Assembly: GCF_033807575.1 (NCBI RefSeq)
Contig: NC_084728.1
Span: 11,029,331-11,093,330 of the forward strand
Source: Cydia pomonella
Taxonomy: Eukaryota > Arthropoda > Insecta > Lepidoptera > Tortricidae
DNA length: 64,000 nucleotides
Reading direction: 5' to 3'
In this document: positions 25,401 to 35,600 of the stretch, piece after piece
How the letters are laid out: the number at the start of each line of letters is the position of its first letter
Position numbering within the stretch: the stretch's first letter is position 1
The notes under the pieces: model-generated
Seen by the model: only the letters and a program-made list of their open reading frames with translations
What the model was told of the DNA's origin: nothing
Database searches by the model: none
Position numbers and translations under genes: made by a program

Positions 25401-27072
25401 GGTTTAACACGAGGTCACCGGTGCCCCCCATGGCGTGTTGCAGTTGACTTCGTGAGGTCGCCGGTGCCCCCCATGGCGTTCAACGTGTTAACATACACAT
25501 ATAATTCGTAAACAACATAATGATTGCAAATATCACAAACTGAGCGCGTCTGTTATCATACCGCACATATCGTATAAAATACTATTGTCGGTTTACACAA
25601 TTATACTTAGTTTCACTGTGTATACATACATATTGTTTGTCTGCATCATGTTTCTATTTCTATATTTGTTAGATTAATTTCACAAGATTTTAAATTAGAT
25701 TTTAACTACTTCCCGGTGTCTGATGGTTCAAAATTGGCTGTATTTCCATAATTTCGATGACAATGCCATAATTTACTGGCATAGAATAGATAGGTTGATG
25801 TAATCTAATTACATACATGCATGAGGGAGCTTTGTTTAAGTTTTTACTAGTGCATTACCTTGGAGTAGAAGAATCCACTTACATCACACCATGGTCATTG
25901 GCACAAGATTGTAATCGGGCCCGGTCGGCCTTGGCGAGGCTTGTAACGTTATACCTCAGAGCTTTTTGCTTTTCTGGTCACATGTATTTGCATTAAAGTC
26001 GGCGATGACGGGATAAATTGGACTCCTTTTTAAGAGGCTGGCCAGATATATCACTAAACAGAGACAAATAGGGGGAGGCCTTTACCCAGCAGTGGGCCAC
26101 AGTGCGCTCTGAATAATAATAAGTAAGTATGTACATTTTATAAAAAACCGGCCAAGAGCATGTCGGGCCACGCTCAGTGTAGGGTTCCGTAGTTACTCTT
26201 CCGTCACAATAAGCTAAACTGGAGCTTAAAGTATAGTAAATTGTTAACCAAGGGATGAAACGGTACCTTTCACCCGAGTTAAACAAATAGGCAAATTTGC
26301 ATAATCAGTACCTAATTAAAGTAAGTCTTTTTACTATGAAGGGAAAACTTTTTGCGATAACTCAAAAACAGCTAAACTGATCATGTCCGCTATAGTTTTC
26401 ATTTAATGTCTTTCTTAAGCTCTACTTCCACGATTTTTTTCATATTTTTTGGACCTATGGTTCAAAAGTTAGAGGGGGGGACACATTTTTTTTTCTTTCG
26501 GAGCGATTATCTCCGAATATATTCACTTTATCAAAAAATGTTTCTTGAAAACCCCTATTAGTTTTGAAAGACCTTTCCAACGATACCCCACACTCTAGGG
26601 TTGAAGCGAAAAAAAAATATCACCCCCACTTTACGTACCCTAAAAAAAATTAAATTTTTAGATTTTATTGTACGACTTTGTCGGCTTTATTGATTTATAT
26701 ATCCATGCCAAATTTCAGCTTTCTAGCACTAACGACCACGGAGCAAAGCCTCGGACAGACAGACAGACAGACAGACAGACGGACATGGCGAAACTATAAG
26801 GGTTCCGTTTTATGCCATTTGGCTAGGGAACCCTAAAAATGATTTTATTAGTCCGTAGCAAGGTTGGTTCTCCATACAAGTGACGCTCTCATTTTAAAAT
26901 GAATTTTTAGATTGCTCTGAAACTGAGAACTTACAATAGGATAAGGTATATCTAGGCTGTAATTAGTTTATGTAACTTTAACTTAAATAAGTACAGCGAA
27001 TTTAAGTTTTTCAAACTAAAAACAGTAGGAACTTACCGGCGCAAACACCACGAATACCGTCAGCGAGTTCAT
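10462..27072 (-). CDS. Aldo-keto reductase 1, signal-peptide-bearing (AKR1)
   Basis: An NADPH-dependent carbonyl/aldehyde reductase of the AKR superfamily. I assembled the exons by hand, 5' to 3' on the minus strand: 27072-27037, 21264-21157, 20667-20560, 18850-18779, 18264-18148, 17333-17166, 11403-11200 and 10650-10462. Every junction is GT-AG and phase 0, giving 333 codons plus stop. The catalytic tetrad is present: Asp74 and Tyr79 (RHIDTAHIYD), Lys108 (LFVTTK) and His141 (LIHWP). The family signature GVSNFN is in exon 6. Cofactor residues are in exon 8 (PKSVTRSR, Lys281 and Arg287). Exons 1-2 give a hydrophobic start (MNSLTVFVVF, then MALAL), so a secreted or luminal protein is inferred. 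Without exon 1 the protein could start at the Met of exon 2 (321 residues, cytosolic). Substrate is not predictable. A 5 kb LINE lies antisense in intron 7 (between 11403 and 17166). The gene is divergent from AKR2. Confidence 0.9.
10735..11000 (+). repeat. LINE 3'-end fragment (GGCAACGCGC family)
   Basis: The recognisable order is GTGGTAGGGCACAGC, CCAGATCTAGAGC, CCTCCACCTTACAGAAAA, AATAACACTAGACCCTACTC, GTGAGTAAGGTTGCC, GGCAACGCGCATG, CTCTGGAGTTGCAG and CTTACCATCA. The same block is at 51748-52090, with shorter versions at 37413-37620 and 50206-50395. At 34195-34460 (minus) the same 3' UTR follows a LINE ORF end, which identifies the family as a non-LTR retrotransposon tail. It lies in an AKR1 intron. 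Confidence 0.75.
11440..11570 (+). repeat. RTE-like LINE 3' end, target of the full-length LINE
   Basis: The translation RWRDNLDSFLRDW followed by EEWKKRGEAFAQQWD-like text matches the conserved C terminus of RTE-type reverse transcriptases (W..VAQ.R.EW...GEA..QQW). A second copy is at 25997-26120. The copy ends in the TA-rich tail where the 5 kb LINE inserted. Confidence 0.7.
11609..11615 (+). promoter_or_regulatory. Downstream promoter element in LINE 5' end
   Basis: GGTCGTG lies at +27 to +33 relative to the first base of the insertion. This matches the position and sequence of the DPE known from TATA-less internal promoters of insect Jockey, Doc and I elements. There is no TATA box upstream within the element. 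Confidence 0.55.
11781..13598 (+). CDS. LINE ORF1 nucleic-acid-binding protein
   Basis: 605 residues, intact. The N-terminal about 135 residues contain repeated CxxC pairs (CYHC, CEKC, CKFC and others), which suggests an extra zinc-binding module. A basic, low-complexity middle follows. Residues about 300-450 resemble the PRE_C2HC domain common before zinc knuckles in insect LINE ORF1s (GFEFHTYG, VVAKGV). Two knuckles follow: C-x2-C-x4-H-x4-C (CKNCLDFGHVQAHC) and a second of similar form (CSKCRQPGHTARQAKC). The C terminus is Gln/Met-rich (QQQFMNQMQQQMQQL), likely a coiled coil. The expected role is binding element RNA in an RNP. Confidence 0.85.
   Translation: MSNYKSDVLVNYPYDTNTNSDIVKCYHCDTDNKIKNFYDWLDNQTKIKVLSCEKCDKKSCFKLFAHTTVSRNKDTNQMVPTTKYYTFCVAENKTRQGRGPECTGKDCKQPTYTRVIDQDRFVNKEIISCKFCGTVNEITATSPSLRDSPKIRRVGEWITMNHHQQMRRDKEKLNIEKFNNTHNPKYKNIQVPTQNRFDALRNLEDNMVVDEEIASLHSIDQNSVASMSGSRKRATSPVSDTVPKRGKANKPGASFQQDRRPQDKINAKLNKPSPELKSDQTTKKASQQSPQKTTSHKKLPAVVCTHEGWVESTYMFKNITEIARLHNSDLKTDKRSGKLFFTPRQLENRKTLIEDLKKRSGFEFHTYGTKLERKPSKKVVAKGVITSGYNEDEIKQDIKERYGMTPERTVPLRNSALVLIFSGETDMKDIKNITTILYQKVKIEKYRVKPTAVTQCKNCLDFGHVQAHCGRKHVSEIETEQNDDSKLIEICSKCRQPGHTARQAKCPLFQEEIKKQRERRLRFQQANKEKSTSNTKPGKQQKHISSAIAKPETSYAQVITKEEETLLGKEDIINRMFTLFQTMQQQFMNQMQQQMQQLIQLIRNG
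13591..16374 (+). pseudogene. LINE ORF2 endonuclease/reverse transcriptase with one stop
   Basis: A single reading frame of 927 sense codons is interrupted only by TAA at 15199-15201 (codon 537). The start ATG overlaps the ORF1 stop, a layout compatible with termination-reinitiation. The endonuclease occupies residues 1 to about 230 (FHCNVQGLRNK, LNECR, GDLNLR, SDHLPW). The reverse transcriptase has APGPDHIK, TDLSKAFDSINH, GVPQGSILGPL and the catalytic YADD (about codons 665-670). No RNase H is seen after it. The stop falls between the first RT motifs and the catalytic motifs, so this copy should not make active RT unless read through. Confidence 0.9.
16607..16736. other. Flank of the LINE in AKR1 intron 7
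   Basis: The continuation of the pre-insertion intron; nothing else seen. Confidence 0.4.
16737..17037 (-). repeat. Interspersed repeat CGATACGCTGTAGTCAA, copy 1
   Basis: On the minus strand it begins CGATACGCTGTAGTCAACTA, followed by a GCTCCTATAG-like segment, AGGCAACTCAGCAAGCTTCG and GTACTCGACTGAAAAGC. It matches 24238-24562 and 32688-33010 on the plus strand. It is non-coding. Confidence 0.75.
17718..17968 (-). mobile_element. tRNA-derived SINE (GACCGGT family), copy 1
   Basis: On the minus strand the head GACCGGTTTGGCCTAGTG...GGGTTCAAATCCTGG carries A- and B-box-like promoter sequences. The body (GGGCATTTATTTGTGTGA, CCTGAGTCATGGGTG) and the AT-rich ATTTATTTTTT tail follow. Copies are also at 28812-29060 and 39010-39395. 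This is a widespread lepidopteran SINE type. Confidence 0.85.
19095..19312 (+). repeat. Interspersed non-autonomous element, copy B
   Basis: Sequence relative of the element at 7075-7325 in the opposite orientation. It also contains a local palindrome GGCGCAGACGGCGCAGTACAGCGCCGTCTG (19201-19231). Confidence 0.7.
19826..20200 (-). pseudogene. LINE ORF2 C-terminal fragment with 3' UTR
   Basis: The minus strand encodes text ending FDPKLWNELPSEVLPLRYDM, the RLWN.LP...F motif typical of Jockey/CR1-type ORF2 C termini. A 3' UTR with GGCGGCGATGACTGCTTCCC and CGAGCAGACGAGCCG-like sequence lies beyond. 5'-truncated and degenerate. Confidence 0.6.
21609..22835 (-). pseudogene. 5'-truncated LINE, reverse transcriptase half
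   Basis: Minus-strand frame, open from about 22818 to 21760 (340 residues from its first Met at 22782). It carries GVSQGSVLGPLLF and the catalytic YADD in LLYADDLKLIY, followed by RT thumb and C-terminal sequence (WSVKNRLSFNVSKC, SIRDLGVILD). The N-terminal endonuclease and the front of RT are missing. The 3' UTR ends near 21610 in an ATAAATAAAATAAAAA tail. Divergent from the LINE at 11583, so a different family. It sits upstream of AKR1 exon 2, in intron 1. Confidence 0.85.
22850..24237. other. Intron sequence with inverted and direct repeats
   Basis: A palindromic segment with TTTGTCCG...CGGACAAA is at 22928-22968. At 23390-23530 a block ATATCATTCC...CTTATCATTCACGTGC is present twice about 94 bp apart. 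ATTCCGGTG/CACCGGAAT boxes occur several times between 23280 and 23660. No gene. Confidence 0.5.
24238..24562 (+). repeat. Interspersed repeat CGATACGCTGTAGTCAA, copy 2
   Basis: Homologous to 16737-17037 and 32688-33010. It includes a GC-rich box (GGCCGCCGCGCTCCC) and GGCAACTCAGCAAGC. Confidence 0.75.
24652..25492. mobile_element. Terminal-inverted-repeat element, about 840 bp
   Basis: The left end TTAACACGTTAAACGCCA is mirrored at the right by TGGCGTTCAACGTGTTAA. Near the right end two direct boxes GGTCACCGGTGCCCCCCATGG / GGTCGCCGGTGCCCCCCATGG lie 42 bp apart, and a related box is at 24803. No transposase seen, so non-autonomous. Confidence 0.6.
25997..26120 (+). repeat. RTE-like LINE 3' end
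   Basis: Same sequence type as 11440-11570: GGCGATGACGGGATAA, then GGGGGAGGCCTTTACCCAGC and AGTGGGCCAC, then a TAATAATAA tail. Confidence 0.65.
26142..26838 (+). repeat. GGGTTCCGT-type repeat, long copy
   Basis: It starts AAAAAACCGGCCAAG, then AGGGTTCCGTAG, and ends at CTATAAGGGTTCCGTTTTAT, GCCATTTGGCTAGGGAACCC. Near the right end is an (ACAG)n microsatellite (26757-26782). Confidence 0.8.
27037..27072 (-). CDS. AKR1 first exon, signal-peptide start
   Basis: Twelve codons from ATG to a perfect GTAAGT donor read MNSLTVFVVFAP in phase 0. They join the acceptor CTCACAG directly before the exon-2 ATG at 21264. The upstream sequence is GC-rich. The parallel 14-codon first exon of AKR2 supports the call. 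It remains an inference, because exon 2 also begins with ATG. Confidence 0.65.
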
Positions 27073-27447
27073 GTCGATGTGGTGCGCGTGCGCGAACAGC
27101 CGACCACGAACTGCGCGTGGGCAACGCAACCACACGCCGGCGCCGGCCGGTCGATAAGTGCTTCTATTTACAAGTTTGACAACATTTCGATTAGTTTTGA
27201 TGCTGATATGATACGAACACGACTGCTTGAGTATAAACAAAGTTAGCGGAGGTATTTACTTTACGATTCTGGTTGTTCGTTTTATTGTACAGAACACAGG
27301 TTCACATAAAATACACTGTAAGGGTTCTCTTCCGGCTATCCTTCGAGTAGATCAGGGGAGAATTCAAGTTAGATATATAGACATTACGGAATGTACCTAC
27401 AATAACATTTTAAATATAAACTAACATATTGTCCACACATAAATTAA

Positions 27448-28028
27448 AAAAAACCGATCAAGTGCGAGTTCGTTTTACTCGCGCACCGAGGGTTCCGTAC
27501 AAACTTTGGCTCGTGTAACTGTAAAGGCGCGGAAGACTTTTGAACAGATGTACCTATACTAAGTATAATTGTGTACAGCGCCATCTGTCGGCAAATTGTG
27601 TCACTAATTTGCGCAATGTAATGCACGTATGTTGGTCTTTCGAGGATATAATTCTCTTTCATGTGAACCGATTTCAAAAATTGATCTTTTTTGTAAAAAG
27701 GTGTATTTAATGTAATCTCATAGAAATTTCAGGTGTAATAAACATATGTAAAGTTCAAGATTCTGAGTTCACGGGAAACATTTGCGGCATAAACGGCTCT
27801 ATCTTTTGATTGCGTTGGCTTAGAAGTTATGTTTTTTCACGGCTCCAAGGGACAGTAAACCTGAGTATTTTATATAAATTCCAGCTTGAAAGCCTTGAAA
27901 CCTCCACGCGTTCCTGAGAAAAAGGGTCTTGACAAACAGACAGACGGACGGACGAACGGAACGGACAACAAAGTGATCCTATAAGGGTTCCGTTTTCTCC
28001 TTTCGAGGTACCTACGGACCCCTAAACA
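27448..28028 (+). repeat. GGGTTCCGT-type repeat, third copy
   Basis: It begins AAAAAAACCGATCAAGTGCG, then GAGGGTTCCGTAC. It ends GACAGACGGACGGACG, CTATAAGGGTTCCGTTTTC and a decayed ACGGACCCCTAAA. Confidence 0.75.
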
Positions 28029-28061
28029 TTTTAAAAAAACTTAGATAAAAATTAAAAAAAA

Positions 28062-28140
28062 ACCGCTTTGGTCAAGATTCGAACTTGCGACCCTTTGGAA
28101 CACTGGTCTTATCGCTTTTAAACAACTGGGCTACCAACTG
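28062..28140 (-). repeat. tRNA-like SINE head, copy A
   Basis: The minus strand reads GGTAGCCCAGTTGTT (A-box-like), then AGCGATAAGACC.GTGTTCC and GCAAGTTCGAATCTTG (B box). It aligns with 51092-51167. The cloverleaf is degenerate, so a SINE or tRNA relic rather than a working tRNA. Confidence 0.6.
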
Positions 28141-28811
28141 TTGTTCACACGCCTTAGGCGGGGTTTGGTAGCTCCGATAGTTACCCGGAGCGGTGATATT
28201 TTCTGTTTAAACTTTGCTGTTTAAATCATCATCAGCCAAAGGCCTCTGGTGATGATGATAGTGAGCGTTACTGACGTAACACTTTATCGTATAAACTCTA
28301 AAGATGCACCGGATATTCGGTAACTATCCGGTATCAGGCCTATCCGGTCATTATTTTAATATATAAATAAATTAATATGGGCCGAATACCGGAATAGTTA
28401 TTTGTGTAACAAGCAATTATTTAAATAATGCGAGATTAAATCAAAACCGAATATTCGGCCGATTGTTAGGCCAGATATCCAGTATTCGGCCTAACAACTA
28501 TCCGTTGCATCTCTAATAAACTCTACCTTTTGCTCTACCGGCTTACAAATCGATTACGCATTCTGTGACAATGCTCACTACCTATTGGAACAATAGCATG
28601 GCTTGCATTCTTCATACTTGTATAACTTACGAGGACACCTGCTCGTTGCACTAGCTTTTATAAAACACTATACGAATGAGGTATAACCTGAGTATGTCGT
28701 TCTTTTAATTTTTTATATTTTTGTTGCAAGTAGCCGACCGGGATTAAATAAGTACCTTTTTATTTTATTTTGTATTTTGTATTCTGTATCTGCACCTGAA
28801 TTCAAAAAATA

Positions 28812-29060
28812 ATAAAATAATAAATAAATAAATATTATAGGAACATTCTTACACAAATTGATTAAGTTCCACGGTAAGCCAGGAAGGCTTGTACTTAGAC
28901 ATCAAAATATACAAATACTTAAATACATAGAAAACATCCCTGACTCAGGAACTTATACCTATGCTCATCACACAAATAAATGCCCTTACCAGGATTCGAA
29001 CTCAAGACCCTCGGCTTCATAGACGGGGTTACTACCCACTAGACCAGACCGGTCGTCATA
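28812..29060 (-). mobile_element. tRNA-derived SINE (GACCGGT family), copy 2
   Basis: Head on the minus strand GACCGGTCTGGTCTAGTGGG and GAGTTCGAATCCTGG; tail of ATTTATTTATTTATT type at the left end. Same family as 17718-17968. Confidence 0.85.
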
Positions 29061-29655
29061 ATAGCATTGCATCTCTTCTCCGGTTCGCTGGATTACAACC
29101 AATGCTATTGGTTGATTCTCGCACGTCTCCTCTCATCTCCTCTCATCTCAACTTCCGTGGAAAGGCAGTCTAAAGAATGACTCAAGTTCGTACGTTCAGG
29201 GTCCGAGCCGGAGCAGTCGACACTACGTTTTATATGACGGGTGATCGGTGATCACGTGATATTTTCTATTAAAAAACCGAGTAAACATAGTTGCGGACGC
29301 ACCGGACCTTAACCGTTCTAACTTAATTGAATCATGAGTATGCTACCATAATTGTTGCAGACTTATCTTGGTCTAACCAATTATGACGCTCAATAATCTC
29401 CTTTGGCAGGTATTTACACATCACTTAAACATTAACTACGATAACCTCTACAAAACTATCGCCTTTAATTATCTCAAATATTATTCACATAATTCACTGC
29501 CGCTAACCACCGACCATTGGAAATGACCTTTCTATGCGTATATTTACAACGAATGTAGAAATCAATTTAATAAAGACAAATACATATTGGTTTAACATGG
29601 TTTTTATGAATGAACGAAGTTAGTATCTGTGCGGTTCTTGCGTGTGACGGACGCA

Positions 29656-29697
29656 ATGTATATTATTGTGTTTATATTGTCTATCATTGTTTTTGCC
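29656..29697 (+). CDS. AKR2 first exon, signal-peptide start
   Basis: Fourteen codons from ATG to a GTGAGT donor give MYIIVFILSIIVFA in phase 0. The next exon starts YAEPGKAPL, a normal AKR beginning after a cleavable leader. The architecture matches AKR1 exon 1. The joining to 31794 is inferred. Confidence 0.65.
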
Positions 29698-32600
29698 GTG
29701 AGTTCATATTGATATTACATTACCATGTGTATAGTATTAGGTATTAGGTATTCGTGAAATATCTAAATTAGAAGTCACAATCAGATAGATATTATGTTTG
29801 TAACTAAAAGTTAAACATGCCGTTAATTAATTGCAAAACCAGTCATTCGTTATCTAAGAATCTCGCATTATTTAAATATTTTGTGTGTCTGGTGAAATTA
29901 TATTCGTAAATATCACAGGATCATGGTTTCATGATCATCACATAAAATTTGAGATTCAATGGACGTTCAAGTTTCTACAAAATGGAGGCTTTAGTAAACA
30001 AATATAATAAGTAAATAGTACATAAATAGATAATATACCTAGGATTAATGTAATTTAAGAAGACTATAATTTCGTTCTGTTTGATTTTTGAAGGTTGAAA
30101 CTAGTTTCTTAATCAAATGCCTAGGCATCTAGCGAAGTTAGAATCTACATATAGTAGCTACATGTTTGCGGCGTTTGGCGTTGAAACCTTGGGGCCATGG
30201 GGGCCAAGTGCGCGTCGGCTTTTTAAAGATTTGTCGGCGCGCCTAATAGAGGCCTCGGGCGACCAGAGGGCTGGCCACTATTTCGCTCAGCGTATAAGTA
30301 TCGCCATACAGCGGGGAAATACGGCCAGCCTTCTAGGCACCTTGCCCATTGACGGCGATTTGGGCCAAATTTTTTATCTTTAGTTTAAGTTGTTAATAAG
30401 TTTTATTTTATTATGTATGTTTATTTCTTTGTTTTTGGATATTGTATTGTTTAGTTAGAATCAAATTTGAGAAATTCCCGATAAAATAAATTGAACCTAC
30501 TGGTAGACGGCATGAAATTAAAATTGAGTTAATACTATGCATGAAATGACTTAATCTAAACTTACTCGTAAATGTCTGTTTAACATGTTTGTTTTTACAG
30601 TTATTTACGAGTATAAATAGCGTCTACAGAGATTCTGGTGAATCAACTTTATCTTGTTTTTTGCAAGAATTGTCCTTAATCATTATTAGCTCAACTTTTG
30701 TACGTTTTAACATGGTCGAAATGAAGCAAGATCCTTAATTTATATGCCAGATCCGGCAGAAATAAAAATACCTACGTCAATTTTTTTTTATTGAGAGACC
30801 CAATGGACGAACCTTTATTTTCATATAAAAGTGTGAGACAGCTTTATCCCCTGGGTCACTGCTCTTGAACAAGTTATGAAATACCAAATCATGATAAAAA
30901 AATATTGCATTACGTAGCTTATCTGTTTTTATATAATAAGAAAATAGTTATTTACGATACAAGTATTCCCATCTTAAAGGCCGGCAACGCACTTACAACC
31001 CCTCTGGTGTTGCAGGTGTCCATGGGCGGCGGTTATCGCTTACCATCAGGTGATCCGTCTGCTCGTTTGCCTCCTCAACCATAAAATAAAATAAAAATGT
31101 GCAAAAATAGGAAATTCGCAAACGAGTGGTGATTGACGAGTTGCGAATTACCTATTCGCACGTGTATTGTAATTACAACGTTTTACGGTACATATGGCTC
31201 TTTAAAGTTTCGACATACGGAAAGTGCTCATTCCCGCACGCGTGCGGGAAGTAGCACCATATGTACTGTAAAACAATTACAGATAATCCAATTTTTTTAT
31301 CACTTCTAGCCAAACTAGGTCAAATTTTGCTGACAAAAAAGTTGATCCAGTCATCTGCAATCCCGTTCGACGCTCCAACGAGAGATAACCTACCATTACT
31401 TTTTCATTCGAACAGATAGAGTCAGTTAATACGTCACTTGTACCGACTTATCGACAAAAAGTCATGGCAATTTGGCCTTTATAGTCGGACCCATTTGTTT
31501 GACATAATTATTGAAAGTCATAATGTAATGATTGTCAGATAAGTCATAATTCTAAAACCGTTAACTTCTTAGGGTTTTCATAAGGTTATCCTATAGATAT
31601 CCTGAAAAGTTACGCGTTTCTGAGAAAATAACAAATTATGATTTATGACTAATGAAAATGCGGACTAACAATACATTATGACTTAAAACTCTATGGTTAA
31701 CAATAGAGACCGCATTATAGTACCTAACGCCTACACCCTGCCACTGCAGTTTCTTCGGTCCTACGATGTGATGTGTGTATTGTATGATTACAGTACGCGG
31801 AGCCGGGGAAGGCGCCGCTGGTGCAACTGAACGATGGACGCACTATGCCCACGATCGCGTTGGGGACCTGGCTCGGGAACAGCACCACGGTACTGTCGCT
31901 TCAAATAATAATATCTTGCCCAAAGAAGCGAAGCGCGTAAACTGGACTTACATAAAATAAGTTCGCATCAATATAAAGATAGGTATCTCATAAAAATACG
32001 TGTTAATTTGAGAAGCCGAAATATGAAATTATATTTTTCTACCCGTCGACTGTAATGGTTGAATTAAGGTTTCGAATACCAAACTATTTTTTTTTTGCAA
32101 CGAGTGGTGTTAAATTAAAATAAAAAAAAACACGACCGAAGGGAGTGTTTTAAATCGACACGAGTTCCGAATTAACTATTCGCACGTGTATCGTACAACG
32201 TTTTACAGTACATACCTTTAAGTTTCGACATATTTTATTTTATTGTTTTTGAGGGATAACAAACAACTATACAAATATAATCTACAAATGGTGTTACATT
32301 ATAAGTGTTGTTTTTATGTGCAGCCAACAACGTTATCCACAAGTTACTTATACACATAAAGTTGAAGAAGGTAGGACAGATATACAATTTTACTATGCTA
32401 ATAATAGTTTAAATGTATCTCTGGCTAAACACGGCAATTATAAATTAAATTAGTATACATTAATCTATATTAAACAATCTGATAAGGCTTTTCTATATTT
32501 AGCGGTGGGCAGGTGGAATATATCTATCGCAGTAAAGTTTTGGTTGTAGGAAGCAAGGAGCCGGCGAAGTGGATTACGAAAGCCGGCGTTAGTGCGGCAA

Positions 32601-35600
32601 GGGCTCTCGGCAAATAATCTGTACGCACGCGTCTCACGACGGTTCGCGTTTCTAGGACATATGCACGGAATGTGCTGTAAAATTTCTTTCGATACGCTGT
32701 AGTCAACTATACAAAAAAATTGACCAATCACGTGCCGCCGCGCTCCCATAGAACGGGGGACGGGCGGGCGGGGGCTTGCGGGTTTATGCCTTTTTGTCTA
32801 CTTAGATACCTACTAATTTTCATTACTTATTTAGGTTTTATAAAAAAAAATATTTGATGACTCGTTGAAAAACTATTGTATACAATAGTGATACAATCAT
32901 GCTTTTCAATCTCGTACCTCACTTACATAGGCAACTCAGCAAGCTTCGTTGCCTAAACACGGTACTCGACTGAAAAGCTCTCTATTATAACACGATTGCG
33001 TAAAATACTATTTCAAAATTTTCGTCTGCTCTTTTGCCTTCTATATCATAATAAAAACGATTGAACAGCCCAGTCTAAAAACAGATTTTAATGCGGAAAC
33101 TTTGATCACAGGGTCGCATCACCCCAGTCGGATACGAGACCGAACAAGCCGTGCTCTGGGCCTTCGAAGCAGGCTACAGGCATATCGACACCGCCTGGTC
33201 GTACCATGTGGAAGACCAGGTCGGCCGCGCAGTAAAGACCGTGGTGGACGCTTATAACCTGCTGCATGAGGTCACCACCACTCCCAAGGTGAGAATAGTA
33301 TCATACTTTCTCACAAACTAGTCTGCAGAGTTCTTGCTAATCCTAAATATGTTCCAATTCCAAATTGTATTAGGTATCTATGTACGTCGAAAGTGCTTCA
33401 TGAAAAACATATTTAACCAATTTACTAAAGCGAAGTGATCCCATAGATGCTCCGTGATCAGTTTTATACGGAGCACTAAAAACCGTAGTATACTATAAAC
33501 GTGTATTTTTGATACGACCACATAATCAAAGGGTACTTAGTCTAGGCTTTATTGAATACCCTTTCATTGTTTTTATTAAAGATGCTCGACATTTATTTTT
33601 CAATATAAAATAATTCAGCAAGCAATGTATCACTATTTTGTTTATAATTTTAAAAAAAACGTCCCATTAAGGTCTTCGCACACTATACCAATTCCACACC
33701 AACTCAACTCACTTTTGGTTCACCTTAGTGGACGACGAGTGGACGACGCGTAGACCACCCGACAGTTACCTAAATTTTAAACATTGTACTATAGAACATA
33801 CAAGATAAGGCTTTAATTTCAATATTTAATTTTGAGTCGAGTGGCTGTTGACCTTTAATGAAGCGACGTCACAAGTTCATTGCCGCTCGGAAAAAATTCA
33901 AGAAATAATTATGCTGACCACAAGTTAAGTTAAGAGTAGGTAAATTGATTCTTTTTCAGAATTATTTTATACCACTAAAACCTTCGTCCCGTTTAAGTTT
34001 GTGGTTATATAAAAAATACACGTACCACTAGCCGTACCACGAGTTTGTCACTGAGATAGTCCCTAGCGAGTGCGTACCTTACTTTCTATGCATCTCGCTC
34101 GTACTGGCATATTAGTGCGAGCTAGAGATGTATAGAAAATAAATTACGCAGACGTTAGCGAATATATCAGTTTCAAACTCATCGTTTTTTTATACCACGT
34201 CGGTGGCAAAGAAGCATACGGCACGCCTGATGGTAAGCAGTCACCGTAGCCTATGGATGCCTGCAGAGGTGTTACATGCGCGTTGCCGACCCTTTAAAAA
34301 CCTATACACTCCTATTTTGAAGAACCCCATACTGTATACCCTCGGGAAAACCTCGGCAGGGAGCTCATTCCACAGCCGGAGCGTCCGCGGGAGGAAATTC
34401 CTCTTAAACCGCACAGTGCGCGACCATTTAGGCTCTAGATGCACACCCTGCCGACGGTAAGGCTACTTATGCTTTCCAGTTCCTGCCCCTTCATTGTGTA
34501 ATTGGTTGATGTTGGGTTGGTTACATATAATACAATCCCCACCGACCGGGGCGCATTTCTCATTTGTACAGTCATTAAGTGTAAAAATATGGGTGTGCTG
34601 TAACGAGGAATGCGGTCTATCTGTGGCGGCGAATATAAACGCAGACGTATTAGATTTCTGATATTATATATTTTTTCATAACATTCAGTTACTTAGATCA
34701 CAAATATCGACTACTCTTGATGGTTGCCACCTTCCGAATGCCCGTCTGCAGATCTTTATTCATCTGGCAGGGCGATAGTTCTGAATTGAAATCTATAACG
34801 GTTGCCAGTTATCTTCAAAAAGACTGTGAAGGTTTCAAAGCTTCACAGTACACAAGTTGCTCAAAAATATGTCCATAGCTCTTATGTCGGCGAATTAAGA
34901 GCTATGGGATATATTTTTGAGTATGTTGCGTGGACCCATATTTTTACACTTGACTATACGGCCACAAGCCGGTCAGCTCCTCGCGGACGCGGACGGCTCC
35001 AGGTCCGGACGGACTCCATCGCTTCTGCCATATGGCTCCTCTACAGGATGGCGACGGGTTGGCCACGGTATCGCACATCAAATGTAGTGGGCCAGCGATA
35101 GTGCGTACGCATCTACACGTGTCCCATTCCATAGTGCGTGCTCTCAACCATCGCATGGCCATCACACTGGTCCAGAGCTGGACCATCGTGTAGAGAAGCC
35201 AATACATAATGTATAGACAGATTGAAAATGCGCTCCGGCGTGGCCCGGCTTCAGTCGGTCGGTGGGAATCCTACAATAATGTAACTGTGTGGTTCAGGTG
35301 TGTGACGCCGGGTGCTACGTGAATAGGTTCAAAAAGAACATAGAGAGATCAAGCAGCAGCATGGTCCCTGCTCTGTCACGAGAGGAAATATTCGTCACCA
35401 CCAAGGTACATATAAACCTACATATACACCATGTTTTTATTGAATTTCGTCCGGCGTATGGGTAAGAAGGGTTAAGGAAACTAAATGGCATAGTTCATTT
35501 TCAAAAAATATGTATACGCTCATAAGGGCCATATAAGATAAAAATAATTTTATGATTATCTCAAAATGGAGTTCGTCGACACAGGGAACGAGACAAAGAT

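Larger units (their letters stand above)
27073..29655. promoter_or_regulatory. Divergent AKR1/AKR2 intergenic region
   Basis: About 2.6 kb separates the two inferred start codons, which fire outward in opposite directions. The AKR1-proximal 100 bp is GC-rich. No TATA box could be assigned with confidence. The middle is filled by a GGGTTCCGT repeat and two SINEs (listed). A GATCACGTGAT palindrome near 29252 contains an E-box. Shared regulation of the pair is an inference from the layout only. Confidence 0.4.

Noticed and set aside
34944..35207. Opposing 99- and 87-codon frames as genes
   Set aside because: Both are short, overlap each other and match no family. They lie in an AKR2 intron and look like a repeat of unknown type.
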